A DNA stretch of 64,000 nucleotides from contig NZ_JAGYJH010000005.1 of NCBI RefSeq assembly GCF_018402285.1, positions 1-64,000 of the forward strand, in the 5' to 3' direction. Shown in pieces: positions 45,146 to 53,991 of this stretch. Below the pieces are notes generated by a model. The model was not told the DNA's origin. It worked only from the letters and a program-made list of their open reading frames with translations, and did not search any database. Numbering within the stretch: position 1 is the first letter of the stretch; each line of letters begins with the position of its first letter. Source of the stretch: Hyphomonas sp. Its GTDB lineage: Bacteria; Pseudomonadota; Alphaproteobacteria; Caulobacterales; Hyphomonadaceae. The translations under genes were made by a program, and so were the position numbers.

Positions 45146-47492
45146 CTACTTGAAATTCAGCCCCGGCACGCCGGACCGGACCAGCCTGTCATGGTAATAC
45201 CTGCTAAGTCCGTCTGTCCTGAGCGCCTTTATATCGGGCTCAAGCAAAAGGGCATCCTGCACGTCTTCCACCGCAGCGCCGGCGCTTCGCCGGATCAGAA
45301 GATGTGCCAGTCGGATCTTTCTTTGTCGGTCATCGCCGGCGTCAGCTTCACCAATAAGGGCTGAGGCGCGCGCCAGTTCTTCCTCTGCAGCTTGTAGATT
45401 GCCTGCGGATGCATGCGCAACGGCCAGGGCCGACAGGGCGCTGATCGCATGGGTGCTTTCAGCACCGGCAAAACTCGAAAATGTCTCGTAAGCCGCCGAA
45501 AGAGCAGCCAGAGCATCCCCTGTGCGGCCTTCCGCTTCCGCAGCCAGTCCTCGAATGAGGTAGCCTCTGCCTGTTTGCAGACTAACCCCCTTCAAGGCGA
45601 AGTCTTCGGTCAGGATCAGATCTGCCAGCCTGTCGGCCTCAGAACTGTTGCTGCGAACAAAAAGCTGGAGCGAGGCCACATTGAAGCGGGAGATGTCCCT
45701 TCCGTTAGAAGCGTACTCGGGATGAAGTTCATACATCCGCAAGACCTCGCCATATGCCTCGAGGGCGCCCTCCCGATCGTCCCTGATCATTCGGAGTGAT
45801 CCGAGCTGACTGAAAGCGTAAAGCCTGTCAAAGGGCGCCAGGTCGTGCGTAAGTCGCTGCTGCAGCAAATCTTCGCCCAGCAATATGTCTGCCTCATCCC
45901 GGGTCATTCGCGCGAGGCGCACGGCATAATTGACACGGTCAGTCAGGCTTGTGGCAAACCCGGTGTCAAAGCGCAGTACCAGATCTCTCATTCGCGGGAT
46001 GGCTTCGTCCACACGTCCGGCATCCTGAAGCATCATTGCGTAAACTTCCTCGCCAAAGGCGATCATTTCCGGCGGACCATATCCTTCTCCCATCCAGGCA
46101 TCAAAAATTGACAGGGCAGAAACATTGTCGCCACGGAAGTAAAAGTTTCGTCCGATCGCATAGCTCAGCGCAGCGGCTGTTTCGGGATTGCCCGCCCGGT
46201 TCGCGTGCGCCTCAAGCCATATGTTGTTGAGCGCGCTGCTAAGGGCTTCGGCATCTGCATTGGCCCCGAACAATCTCTGCAAGGCATCTCCGTATGCCAC
46301 CTGCGCCTGCAGGAAAGTTTCAGATCTCTGAAGCTGCCATTCTGCCTGGGCCAGGGCAGAGTTTGCCCGCTTCGTCTCGCCGCGCGCTTCACTCGCAAAG
46401 TTCAGACTTGTGAAAAGACCGCCAATCAGTGCCAGAATCGCCAGGCTGCCTGCGGTGCTCGCTGCCGGATAGCGCTGCACTATTTTTCCGGCCCGGTAAG
46501 TCAGGCCGCCGGAACGAGCGAACACCGCTTGACCGTCCAGAAACCTGCGAAGCTCGCTGCCGAGCGCATCGGCAGACGGGTAGCGCGCGGAGGGGTCGGC
46601 CTTCGTTGCGCGCTCTGCTATGGCGATCAGGTCTTTGGGCGGAATGCCGGACCTGTCGACGACAATTGATGCATCATGGCGGCGCATGGCAAGGCGGCCG
46701 GAAAGCACAGTGTGCAGGACAAGCCCGATGCCGAACACGTCTGTGGCAACCGACAGCGGCTTGCCCTGCAACTGCTCCGGGGCGGCATAAGCCAGTGTCA
46801 GGGGGCCGCCGGTCTCGCTCTCCTCCATCGCAGCGGCAATGCCGAAGTCTATCAATCGTACCTGGCCGTTCTGATCCACCAGGATGTTGTCCGGCTTCAG
46901 GTCACGGTGCAGCACCAGTTTGGTATGCGCGTGATGGACTGCATCACATACTGAAGCCAGCAGTCGGACCCGTTCACGAAGGGGTCTTCCGGACGCAAAC
47001 TGATCAATCGGAACACCATCGACATAGTCCATCGCCATATAGGCGAGCCCGTCGGCTGTGATACCGCCATCCAGGATGCGGGCGATGCCGGGATGCTCCA
47101 TCTGTGCCAGGCGGCGGCGTTCATTGTCAAACCGGGCGGCCCGGTCCGGCCCGCCGGGTTGCATCAGCTTGATAGCAACTATCTGATCGTAGATCCCGTC
47201 ATCCCGCCGCGCCCTCCACACTTCGCCCATGCCGCCGCGGCCAACCAGCGTCTCCAGCCGCCAGGGACCGATCCGGATGTCCGCGGCGCCGACATGTGCG
47301 ACCGGGTCTGTCTCGCCGGTTGCGGACGTGGCCAGAAAGCCTCGTGTTCAGCCGGGTCAGCAGGGTTCGCACCTCGCCGGCATGGTCCGTGGTGGCCTCC
47401 AGAGTACTCAGATACCTGGCGCGTGCATCCGGCGGCAGTCCCTGTGCCTTTTGCGCATTCAGTATGATCTGGTCCCAGTTCAGCATCGACAA
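45146..47492 (-). CDS. Ser/Thr protein kinase with TM and TPR-like C-terminus, frameshifted near its N-terminus
   Basis: The natural protein begins at the ATG 47492 (MSMLNWDQIILNAQKAQGLP, PDARARYLSTLEATTDHAGE, VRTLLTRLN) and must change frame at about 47330-47348 to continue as GFLATSATGETDPVAHVGAA, DIRIGPWRLETLVGRGGMGE. In the kinase frame TGA lies at 47348-47350 and no start codon follows until M in GRGGMGEVW (47230), which would cut off the P-loop. Kinase: GRGGMG, AIKLM (Lys), HRDLKPDNIL, DFGIAAAM, APEQ. Then TM (STAGSLAILALIGGLF) and about 400 residues of helical TPR-like repeats. This domain set is typical of kinases paired with TIGR02999 ECF sigma factors; one lies 4.7 kb away across the transporter cassette. 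Frameshift may be real or an error. Confidence 0.75.
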
Positions 47493-47594
47493 GTCCCACC
47501 CTTTCGACAGACGTGATCGAAACGCACTCTGTGATTTGCGTCAAGTATTGTTCATGGGCCCGTTCGCCGGCAGAAGAGCGCCGTGGACGAAGGG

Positions 47595-48914
47595 TCAGAA
47601 TGTCCTTGCTACCCGTGTCCACAGTCGCGACTGGCTCTCATACTGTCCGAACAGGCCCTGCTCGCGGCCCCAGACGAGATCTGCGCCGGCTGAGATGACG
47701 AGATCATCGCTCTGGCGCCACTCAAGCCAGGGCCGGAACGCCCCGTCACCCTCGCTCAATGTGCCCAGTATCTCACCTTTCAGCCAGAACCGCTCGTTCC
47801 GGAAGGCACGTTGCAGCCTGAGCGTCGCGATTACATCCGTCTCGGGGCGGACGATGTCGGCGTCCCCTGCATCGATGTGGTCGACCCCAAGCTGCAGATT
47901 GAAAAGCACGTCACCCGGAGCACTCCAGTCGAGGCCGAGGCCGGCCAGGAAGCGGGGACGACTTTCGGAGGCAACGGGCTGCGCAGTCCTGATATTGACG
48001 GGCTGGTCGGGAATGTAGGCTGCTTCCACGCGCCATACGCGCGGCCCGTCGGCGCGGTCGAGCGTGGCACCGATCACTGCCCGCCTTGGATAGCGCAGCG
48101 CGATCGCCGGTCCCCCGGGCGTTGATGTTGCCTCAAACACAGGCTCCGTTTCCGGACCGGAAATCAGAACGAGGCTGGCTTCAGAGCGCCCGAAAGTTCG
48201 GGACGCGCGCAGGCCGAGGGTGGCATCTTTGAGGTACTCGTCCCGCGCGGCGACGGTCAGAGGCAGCGTCGCTGCCCCGCCTGGCAGGCCGGCACGAAGT
48301 CGCGGCGCAACCGGCGCGAACGCGCCTGAGGCCTGCGGCAGCTGGCTGACCGTCGGATCGAGCGCAGCGGCAGCATCTATCCGTGTGCCTGCGACCTGGG
48401 CCTGCCACCGCACGCCCCAGCGCGCCAGCCGCTGCGGGCGGATCTCACCGAACACGCCCTCCGTCCGGTTTACCGGGTCGAACCGGTCGGTCACCTGAAG
48501 TCCGTCCAGGATCCCCCAGGCAAGGCTCTGCTTGCCCAGGGTCAGCCTCTGGTCGCCTGTTCCGAATGTCACAAAGGCGCGGTCGAGTTCGATGCGGCCA
48601 TCATGACCTAGTTCAACGGGACGCGACGCAGCTGAATATGTGCGGATTGAGCCGACCCCTGTTTCGTCCGGCGCTGCCACAAGCTGCGCCGATACTTCCG
48701 CTCGCCAGCCCTTTGCGCTCCTTACCTGGAACCGGGGCTGGACGCTGACGCGTGCCAGAGAGGCGCTCCCGTCCTCAAGCCGGATTGCCGCTTCCGTCTG
48801 GGCCCTGACCCGCACCGTCCCGGATACAGCCTCTGCTTCGGCGCCGGGTGAGGTGGAGAGTGCGAGGATCGCGGCGCACGCCATCGCGCATGTTGAAAAG
48901 CCAGGGTGCATCAA
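47595..48914 (-). CDS. Outer-membrane beta-barrel protein (DUF1302-like)
   Basis: 439 aa. Signal peptide (CAMACAAILALSTSPGAEA), then alternating amphipathic strands throughout with a C-terminal Phe (RLWTRVARTF), the BAM recognition residue. FGTGDQRLTLGKQSLAWGIL and VTDRFDPVNRTEG is the hallmark segment of DUF1302-type barrels ('GKQ...WG....D..NP'). These accompany RND/MMPL transporters and LolA-like proteins, and probably receive or store the transported lipid in the outer membrane. Third gene of the cassette, 3 bp after the LolA-like gene. Confidence 0.75.
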   Translation of the reverse strand: MMHPGFSTCAMACAAILALSTSPGAEAEAVSGTVRVRAQTEAAIRLEDGSASLARVSVQPRFQVRSAKGWRAEVSAQLVAAPDETGVGSIRTYSAASRPVELGHDGRIELDRAFVTFGTGDQRLTLGKQSLAWGILDGLQVTDRFDPVNRTEGVFGEIRPQRLARWGVRWQAQVAGTRIDAAAALDPTVSQLPQASGAFAPVAPRLRAGLPGGAATLPLTVAARDEYLKDATLGLRASRTFGRSEASLVLISGPETEPVFEATSTPGGPAIALRYPRRAVIGATLDRADGPRVWRVEAAYIPDQPVNIRTAQPVASESRPRFLAGLGLDWSAPGDVLFNLQLGVDHIDAGDADIVRPETDVIATLRLQRAFRNERFWLKGEILGTLSEGDGAFRPWLEWRQSDDLVISAGADLVWGREQGLFGQYESQSRLWTRVARTF

Positions 48915-48917
48915 GGT

Positions 48918-49709
48918 TCACCGGATCGCCGGCGCGCCGAGCGCCAGCTGGGCCGATGTCAGGATCCGCTCTTCCAGCGAGGGCACATGCCGCATGTTTT
49001 CAAAATGGACGCGGGTCCGGTGACCTGTCTGGAGGTTGCCCACTTCAAACCGCATGGCCGTCCAGGCGCCGCCGATCAGCTCCTGCTCGAGAACCTCAAC
49101 GCGCTTCAGGGGCTTTCCGGAGGTATCGTCATAATCGATCCTTACCGGAAACAGGGTTTCGGTGTTCACCAGCGCCCGGAAGCGGCTGTAACCGATCTCC
49201 CGCCCGATATCGGGCGTGCGGACATGTCCGTCCAGTCTGACGAGGCCGGTTTCGGGATCCTCTACCCCGCCCGAGAATGTCCAGTCATCGAGGCTGAAGC
49301 GGAAATTGTCCTTGATGTCGCCATAGGTCAGGTCGGTACCCATGAAATAGCTTCCCCGTTCGGAGGCTGGAAGGCGTCGCACACGCTCGGTTGCCGGAAG
49401 ATACAGCCAGTTTTCACCCGTCGCGCCGGTCTTGTCATGGCTCAGGAACGCCGTATCAGCGATTGCTGCAGGCGATTTGAAGAAAATTCCGATACGGATG
49501 AAATCATCCTTGTCGGAATGGATCATAAGCGCCCGTCTGTTCCGGACAGCGCCCGAAGCCGAGGTCAGCTCGAACACCATGTCTCCGGCGCGACCTTCAT
49601 TGGCCGGACGTGTGGCAATCTTCTCCGCCAGGGCGCGCGCCGGTGCTTCAGCCACGGCGATCTGGGCATTGAACAGGCACAGGCCCGCCAGAGCGATTTT
49701 TCTAAGCAT
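48918..49709 (-). CDS. LolA-like outer-membrane lipoprotein-sorting protein
   Basis: 263 aa. Signal peptide LRKIALAGLCLFNAQIAVAE. Mature half-barrel: GDMVFELTSASGAVRNRRAL, DFIRIGIFFKSPAAIADTAF, SHDKTG...WLYLPATERVRR (conserved in PF17131-like proteins), GTDLTYGDIK and PVRIDYDDTSGKPLKRVEV. Proteins of this family act as periplasmic carriers of lipid or lipoprotein between RND pumps and the outer membrane. Its start overlaps the RND gene by 8 bp. Confidence 0.85.
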   Translation of the reverse strand: MLRKIALAGLCLFNAQIAVAEAPARALAEKIATRPANEGRAGDMVFELTSASGAVRNRRALMIHSDKDDFIRIGIFFKSPAAIADTAFLSHDKTGATGENWLYLPATERVRRLPASERGSYFMGTDLTYGDIKDNFRFSLDDWTFSGGVEDPETGLVRLDGHVRTPDIGREIGYSRFRALVNTETLFPVRIDYDDTSGKPLKRVEVLEQELIGGAWTAMRFEVGNLQTGHRTRVHFENMRHVPSLEERILTSAQLALGAPAIR

Positions 49710-52050
49710 TCAGCAATCTCCTTGTCCGGGTGAGGCGGGTGAGCGCAAAGGCGCTGGGAATGATAAGCAGGGCGCCTGCAAGCGACCCGAAGGCGCCGGT
49801 TGCGACAAGCAGGCCGAACCAGCGCAGCGGCGGCGCGGAACTCAGGCAGATGACGGCGAGTGCTGTCCCCAGCGCCAGCGCGGAATAGAAGCACGCCCGC
49901 CCGACCAGTCGGTAGTCGCTCTGCAAGGCCTCCTGGAGGCTGTATCCGGCTGCGAGTTTGCCGCGAAGATGCGTGATCAGGTGAATGCCAAAGTCAATGC
50001 CCAGCCCCGTGGCGATCGCTGCCGTCATTGAGGTCGCTGGTGCAATGTCTATGCCGAATACACCCATAGATGCGTATACGGACAGAACGCCGGCCGCCAC
50101 AGGCAGCATCGCCAGAGCGGCAAACATCAGGCTTCTCAGCATGATCAGGGCGCACAGGAAAATCAGGATCAGGGCGAGGCCGAGTCCGCGGAAGTGGTTG
50201 TCTGCCAGCTGACTCATCCAGCCGTCATTGACGGCCACTCGTCCGCTGACGACGGCTGACAATCCGCTCTGACGCGACCATTCTGCCAGATGCGCCTCGA
50301 GTGCTTCGACGACTGGCTTCGTCAGCTGGTAGCTGTCGGTTGACAGTCTCGCGCGCACAAGCGCGTGTGTCTGCAGATAGTTGATCGTCTCCCGGAAGTC
50401 GTCCGGGGGGGCAGACGATTCGTACAGGAACATGTATTGCGCCGGGGCGCCGGAGCGGGCCGGCAGTTCGCCCGGCCCGCTGCCGGTCAGGGCCCGGTGC
50501 ATGACAGAAACATATTCATCGATGCCGCTGACCGAGGAGACGTAAGGCAGGCCCGCCATGTCGCCCCGAAGCTCCTGAATGGCAGCAAGCCGGGCCGGAT
50601 CCATCAACCCGCCTTCCTCGTCGGCGACCACCATCACATCGAGGAAGTTCACGCCCCCAAGCCGCTCGTTCAGGACGGCGTCCGCCTCAATGATGGCGTC
50701 TCCGGTGGCAAAGTAGCGCTTGCGCTCATAATCGAACTCAGCCTGTAGGGCGAAGACGGCGAGACCGGCAATCAAGAGCGTCGTCAGGCCGAGAGATGCG
50801 GCCGGAGATCTCAGGGCGCGGGTCGAAATGGCGCCAAGGCTGCGCTCGACCCGGTCAGTGCTCCTCTGGTCGGACGCCAGGAAGCCGGCATGTCTGGCAG
50901 GCCGCAGACCGGTCAGGACAAGAACGCAGGGCAAGGCCGTGAGGCTAAGCAGCCAGGCCGCAGCAACCCCCAGCGCCGCAAACAGGCCGAACTCGCTGAT
51001 TGGCTGCATTGCCGCGCCAAAGGAGAGGCCGACGAACCCGGCAATTGTCGTGATACTGGTCAGTGTCACGGGCATCCATGTCCTGTTCAGGGCCGTCGCC
51101 GCGCATGTCCGCGCGTCCAGGAAGGGCCGAAGCTGTCGGATCCGCATATAGATCATTGAAACATGCAGGCTGTCGGCCACTGCGATGGCCATTATGACGA
51201 CGGGCAGGGCGGTCGTGATCAGGTAGTATTTCGAGCCCAGCCAGCCGAGAACGCCAATGGCAACTGCTGCCGACCCCGCGATTACCAGCAGCGGCCCGAG
51301 CAGTGCCGGAAGGCTCCGCAGCGCAATAAACACAATGATCAGAACGGTGCAGACCGCCGCGGGAATGAAAACCCGCGTATCCCTGTCCACCGTGTCTGCG
51401 AGCCGGGCGTTCATCGCGGCCACACCTGCGATATGAAACGCGGCGTGGGGGGCGGTGACCTCCTCGGCTGCGATCAGCGCCTGGAGCTGTGTCATGACCG
51501 GATAGGCGTCGTTAGGGTCCTCTACCGGCACGATCAGGGTCAGGAGCCGCCGGTCGGATGATACGAGGCTGCCTGTCAGCATCGGCATATGGCTGACGCG
51601 CTCTGCGGCGATGCCGGCAGAGCGTTCGGTCAGGGCTTCTCGCGGAACGATCCAGTCCACAGCCAGATCGCCTGCCTCGCCCCAGATCGCCCGGATTGAG
51701 GCCAGGCTCCTGACCTCACCTGAGCGAACGCCGGGTATCGCGCGAACGGCCTCGTCGAGCCTCGCGAGTGTGCCGAGCGTAACCGGATCGAAGAGGTCGC
51801 GGTCAGATGTTGACGCGATCCCGACGATAATCGGGTCCTCTAGCCCGAACACTTCGCGCGCTTCGTCCCGGGCCAGCGCAAAGCGGTGATCGGCCGGTAC
51901 GAAGGCATCTACCGAGGGGTCCTTCTCGACACCGCGCAGCCCCAGGCCGCATATGAAGATCACGGTCAGACATGAAAGCAGGATCAGGCGCGGTCTCGCC
52001 AGAAGCGAGTGCCAGCCTCCTTCATATAGGGTTTCAGAAGTGGTCTGCAT
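49702..52050 (-). CDS. RND/MMPL-superfamily transporter
   Basis: 782 aa. Two halves, each with one TM, a large periplasmic domain and a five-TM MMPL bundle: TM1 LILLSCLTVIFICGLGLRGV; first bundle from FIPAAVCTVLIIVFIALRSL to LLSLTALPCVLVLTGL; second TM about 410 (LGLTTLLIAGLAVFALQAEF); second bundle from GLGLALILIFLCALIMLRSL to the C-terminus. Contains LPVVIMAIAVADSLHVSMIY and GLGIDFGIHLITHLRG, the GxxxDY/F-type charged motifs of proton-driven pumps. Probably exports or extracts lipid/hopanoid or lipoprotein together with its two partners. First gene of the cassette. Confidence 0.88.
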   Translation of the reverse strand: MQTTSETLYEGGWHSLLARPRLILLSCLTVIFICGLGLRGVEKDPSVDAFVPADHRFALARDEAREVFGLEDPIIVGIASTSDRDLFDPVTLGTLARLDEAVRAIPGVRSGEVRSLASIRAIWGEAGDLAVDWIVPREALTERSAGIAAERVSHMPMLTGSLVSSDRRLLTLIVPVEDPNDAYPVMTQLQALIAAEEVTAPHAAFHIAGVAAMNARLADTVDRDTRVFIPAAVCTVLIIVFIALRSLPALLGPLLVIAGSAAVAIGVLGWLGSKYYLITTALPVVIMAIAVADSLHVSMIYMRIRQLRPFLDARTCAATALNRTWMPVTLTSITTIAGFVGLSFGAAMQPISEFGLFAALGVAAAWLLSLTALPCVLVLTGLRPARHAGFLASDQRSTDRVERSLGAISTRALRSPAASLGLTTLLIAGLAVFALQAEFDYERKRYFATGDAIIEADAVLNERLGGVNFLDVMVVADEEGGLMDPARLAAIQELRGDMAGLPYVSSVSGIDEYVSVMHRALTGSGPGELPARSGAPAQYMFLYESSAPPDDFRETINYLQTHALVRARLSTDSYQLTKPVVEALEAHLAEWSRQSGLSAVVSGRVAVNDGWMSQLADNHFRGLGLALILIFLCALIMLRSLMFAALAMLPVAAGVLSVYASMGVFGIDIAPATSMTAAIATGLGIDFGIHLITHLRGKLAAGYSLQEALQSDYRLVGRACFYSALALGTALAVICLSSAPPLRWFGLLVATGAFGSLAGALLIIPSAFALTRLTRTRRLLNA

Positions 52051-52228
52051 CGCTCGTCCCCCAGGCTGGTTGTGCGCAAAGTCCCCCGACCCGCCGCTGC
52101 CTTGTCAGATGTGAATACGCAGCCCCGGGCCGGAACCGGACACGGGTCAGGCAAAAAGCTTGCAGCCGGCCTCCTGCCATCGCATCGTCGGCCAGAAAAA
52201 AAGGGACCGGCAAAGACAAGTCCGGGGG

Positions 52229-52801
52229 ATGGAAACGGCAAAGATGGCAGATCAGGCAACCGGGCCGGGAGGCGAAAACTATAGTCCGATTGATCATCGG
52301 ATCGCGGACCAGTATTTTGCCGAAAGCTATGACGCGCTGCTGCAGATCGCCCGCCAGAGGCGGCGGCGTGCAAGCGTGCAGGATACGTTCGGCACCGTCG
52401 ACATCCTGCACGAGACCTATCTGCGGCTTACGACCAGGCCGGCCTGGGACTCCCGGCAGCATTTCCTCAGCACTGCGGCTCTGGCGATACGCCAGGTGAT
52501 CATTGACCATGCGCGGCGCAAGGCCGCCGCCAAACGGTCCTCTGGTCTGCCGGACCTGTCGCTTGACGCAGATGAACGCCTGCTGCCCGAATTCAATGAG
52601 ACACCTGAGCAGATCGTGATCATAGGGGACCTTCTCAGTCAGCTCTCAGCTGCCCATCCCAGATGGCTGAAAGTGCTCGATTGCCGTTATTTCGCGGGCA
52701 TGACGGAGACCGAGACGGCGCTCGCGCTGGGCCTATCTGACCGCACCATCCGCAGGGACTGGGCCGACGTCCGCAACTGGCTTGCAGAACGCATGCGCTG
52801 A
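52229..52801 (+). CDS. ECF-type RNA polymerase sigma factor (TIGR02999 type)
   Basis: About 190 aa from ATG 52229 (a second ATG at 52244 is possible). Sigma2: DTFGTVDILHETYLRLTTRP then HFLSTAALAIRQVIIDHARR, with KRSSGLPDLSLDA in the linker. Sigma4: LLSQLSAAHPRWLKVLDCRY, FAGMTETETALALGLSDRTI, RRDWADVRNWLAERM. This is the ECF sub-type (sigma70_ECF, TIGR02999) normally controlled by Ser/Thr kinases instead of anti-sigma factors. Divergent from the RND cassette with 178 bp between, so it may drive that operon and, through it, the kinase. No anti-sigma gene is present. Confidence 0.85.
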   Translation: METAKMADQATGPGGENYSPIDHRIADQYFAESYDALLQIARQRRRRASVQDTFGTVDILHETYLRLTTRPAWDSRQHFLSTAALAIRQVIIDHARRKAAAKRSSGLPDLSLDADERLLPEFNETPEQIVIIGDLLSQLSAAHPRWLKVLDCRYFAGMTETETALALGLSDRTIRRDWADVRNWLAERMR

Positions 52802-52921
52802 GCGGGCGCGATGCGCAAGATGAATGAAGGACGCCGGGGACTGAGGTCTTCGCTTTGACACCTCCCGGCAGCGGTATCGGGCCTTCGCCTTGCGGGTCCG
52901 GGCTGAACACAGGGCGCCGGA

Positions 52922-53317
52922 TTACAAGCAGGTGCCCGGTTTCCCGGATCTGACCTGTTTCTGCCAGTCTGCGCCAAGCAGTTCGCGTGCTGAAAGGGCA
53001 TCATCAAAAGCAGGATGTGTCTCGTCAACCATCATGACGATAACCCCCTGCCGCTTGGCCGAGAAGTTGCCTCTTGCCTGATCGCTGGTATCTGCGCCGG
53101 TCAATACAAAAAGGTCCCCGCCTCGCCGGATAACCTCAATCGCGGCGACTTTCGAGGCGATCTTCGGAGCTGCGGCGCCACCACAGATTGGCGCCGTGGT
53201 GGAAGATATCTGGAAAGTTGTCCGCGACATCTGCTGGACTGTCGAGGATGCGCAAGCGCCTACGGTCAGCAAGAGCGCGGCCAGGGCAAGGGAGGATTTC
53301 ATCGTTGAGGCTTTCAT
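52922..53317 (-). CDS. Small lipoprotein
   Basis: 131 aa. Signal with lipobox SSLALAALLLTVGAC. Mature part: SSTTAPICGGAAAPKIASKV, AAIEVIRRGGDLFVLTGADT, ALSARELLGADWQKQVRSGK, PGTCL; two Cys. Two alternative Met starts (53317, 53302); neither has a strong Shine-Dalgarno. No family recognised. Followed at 74 bp by a second lipoprotein gene on the same strand upstream, so the two may be co-transcribed. Confidence 0.6.
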   Translation of the reverse strand: MKASTMKSSLALAALLLTVGACASSTVQQMSRTTFQISSTTAPICGGAAAPKIASKVAAIEVIRRGGDLFVLTGADTSDQARGNFSAKRQGVIVMMVDETHPAFDDALSARELLGADWQKQVRSGKPGTCL

Positions 53318-53391
53318 GGGAGGTGTCTTTCGCAGGCGGCACTGTGAACCGGCACGGATCAGTTTCATCCTGCTGCCGGGCAGTCTGGCCG

Positions 53392-53892
53392 TCAGTTGTC
53401 ACAGTTGCGCACGCAGACCTGTTTGGTCGATACGGTTCCGCCGCAGGTCTGGTAGCAGGTCCGGTAGCGTGCACGGCATTGATCCACGGCACTCTGATAC
53501 CGGTTGCTGACCGCCCCGGTGCAATTTTCAAACGTCTGTTGCGCCTGACTTTCACACCACATCACACGCGAATTTGCATATTCAGGGGCGGACAGACCCG
53601 CGATGCATGTGTCGTATGTCCTGATTGATTCCGGTTCGCAGTGGGACTTGTCAGCAGCATTCTGCGCGTTCCCGATACACGTGTTTTCGTTTCCTTCGCA
53701 GGTGACGATACAGGTGCGCGCCTGATCGCTTGCGGGCGGGGTCAGGACAAATTGCTCGCGGTAAACCGGCTCGGTGCTGCAGGCCGACAGGAATAACAGA
53801 CCTGCAAGCAGCGCCAGCCTTCCTCGCGGCCCGGCGCCGATGCGTGCGGGCGTTTTCTGCTGAATGAATGCCACCCGGTCCGTGTCTGCCAT
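53392..53892 (-). CDS. Cys-rich lipoprotein
   Basis: 166 aa from ATG 53892 (AGGAG upstream). Long n-region then LALLAGLLFLSAC (lipobox, Cys38). The mature domain has twelve further Cys in a helical-looking frame: CIVTCEGNENTCIG, SHCEPES, YDTCIAG, MWCESQAQQTFENCTGA, DQCRARYRTCYQTCGG, VCVRNCDN. The pattern suggests two pseudo-repeats of three disulfides. No known family. Periplasmic or surface lipoprotein. Confidence 0.6.
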   Translation of the reverse strand: MADTDRVAFIQQKTPARIGAGPRGRLALLAGLLFLSACSTEPVYREQFVLTPPASDQARTCIVTCEGNENTCIGNAQNAADKSHCEPESIRTYDTCIAGLSAPEYANSRVMWCESQAQQTFENCTGAVSNRYQSAVDQCRARYRTCYQTCGGTVSTKQVCVRNCDN

Positions 53893-53991
53893 GTCCTGCT
53901 CCTTCCAATCCATTTGATGGAGAGCATCTAAGCGACAGGGTTCATCCGGATGAACGGGGGATTTCCCCCAATCGGTCCAATACCGGACACG

